Positions 5,831 to 6,021 of a DNA stretch of 6,021 bases are shown here, in pieces; positions within the stretch are counted from its first letter, which is position 1; each line of letters starts with the position of its first letter. Source of the DNA: Candidatus Parcubacteria bacterium (GTDB lineage Bacteria; Patescibacteriota; Minisyncoccia; Minisyncoccales; PEYH01). The stretch spans positions 1 through 6,021 of the forward strand of contig JAPLYH010000039.1 of assembly GCA_026395615.1 (NCBI GenBank), given 5' to 3'. Below the pieces are notes generated by a model, which was not told the DNA's origin, ran no database searches, and saw only the letters and a program-made list of their open reading frames with translations. The position numbers and the translations under genes were made by a program.

Positions 5831-6007
5831 TTATTTTTTATCTATATCTTTCCAATAATCTTCCTTAAACTTTTGAGAATGAGAAACTTTTCGTAAATAA
5901 TGATCTGCTTTTCTTTCTCCTTTGAGGAACAAAATTTTTGCTTTAATCAATGCTTTTTTCGCAATTTTTTCCGCGCTGAAACCGCTTGCCGGTCCCAACC
6001 CAGCCAT
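5831..6007 (-). CDS. Small basic hypothetical protein (58 aa, may extend past the right edge)
   Basis: Minus-strand frame from ATG 6007 to TAA 5831 encodes a lysine-rich, mostly helical product: MAGLGPASGFSAEK, then IAKKALIKAKILFLKGERKA, then DHYLRKVSHSQKFKEDYWKD and a lysine-rich end. I do not recognise it. Codon use is A/T-rich like the resident genes and there is no SD before the ATG. The frame is still open to the window edge (codons TTA AGA AAG AAA precede the ATG), so the true start could lie beyond 6021 and this could be the C-terminal part of a longer protein. It is upstream of tRNA-Thr on the same strand. Confidence 0.55.
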   Translation of the reverse strand: MAGLGPASGFSAEKIAKKALIKAKILFLKGERKADHYLRKVSHSQKFKEDYWKDIDKK

Positions 6008-6021
6008 TTTCTTTCTTAACC

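Noticed and set aside
2231..6007. UGA recoded to glycine as in Gracilibacteria/SR1
   Set aside because: No in-frame TGA occurs in any supported gene and domain motifs read correctly in the standard code.

Overview
The window looks like a piece of an AT-rich genome from the Candidate Phyla Radiation (Patescibacteria), most likely Parcubacteria-like. The evidence is a divergent, short (about 1.5 kb) 16S rRNA with several paired changes at usually invariant positions, short spacings, genes without Shine-Dalgarno (SD) sites, and tRNA genes without an encoded CCA. The phylum call is an inference from 16S signatures, not from a tree. UGA is not used as a sense codon in any gene here, so the UGA-glycine lineages (Gracilibacteria/SR1) are not indicated.

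Layout. Positions 1-2000 hold the 5' part of a ribosomal RNA operon on the minus strand: a consensus promoter (1937-1964), a boxB-like hairpin and boxA-like antitermination leader (1901-1927), the complete 16S gene (about 354-1852), a spacer with two strong hairpins, tRNA-Ile(GAU), and the first 15 bases of a second tRNA (tRNA-Ala by synteny). The 16S 3' end reads GAUCAC-ACAAU where bacteria normally have GAUCAC-CUCCUUA, so the anti-Shine-Dalgarno core is missing. Positions 2231-3175 (plus) encode a ROK-family sugar kinase. Positions 5284-3966 (minus) are a two-gene operon of alkylated-base DNA glycosylases, an AlkD-like HEAT-repeat enzyme followed by an AlkA-like helix-hairpin-helix enzyme. 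The right edge has tRNA-Thr(UGU) and a 58-residue basic hypothetical protein on the minus strand.

Two transcription units break the pattern. They are a 127-aa cysteine-rich protein (3632-3249, minus) and a 69-aa two-helix membrane protein (5365-5574, plus). Both are visibly richer in G+C than their neighbours. Each has its own near-consensus extended -10 promoter, a perfect AAGGAGG SD, and its own G:U-rich hairpin terminator with a C-interrupted T tract. The resident genes (ROK kinase, AlkA, AlkD, the edge gene) have no SD. The two units therefore look like independently acquired, self-contained expression cassettes in a host whose rRNA seems unable to read their SD. A cluster of GC-rich direct and inverted repeats (3788-3905), resembling a leftover insertion-sequence end, lies about 100 bp upstream of the first cassette.

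Functionally the resident genes are ordinary: translation RNAs, one sugar kinase and a base-excision repair operon. The points worth following are the anti-SD loss, the conflict with the SD-led cassettes, the hairpin directly abutting the 16S 3' end, and the possible leaderless start of the resident genes.
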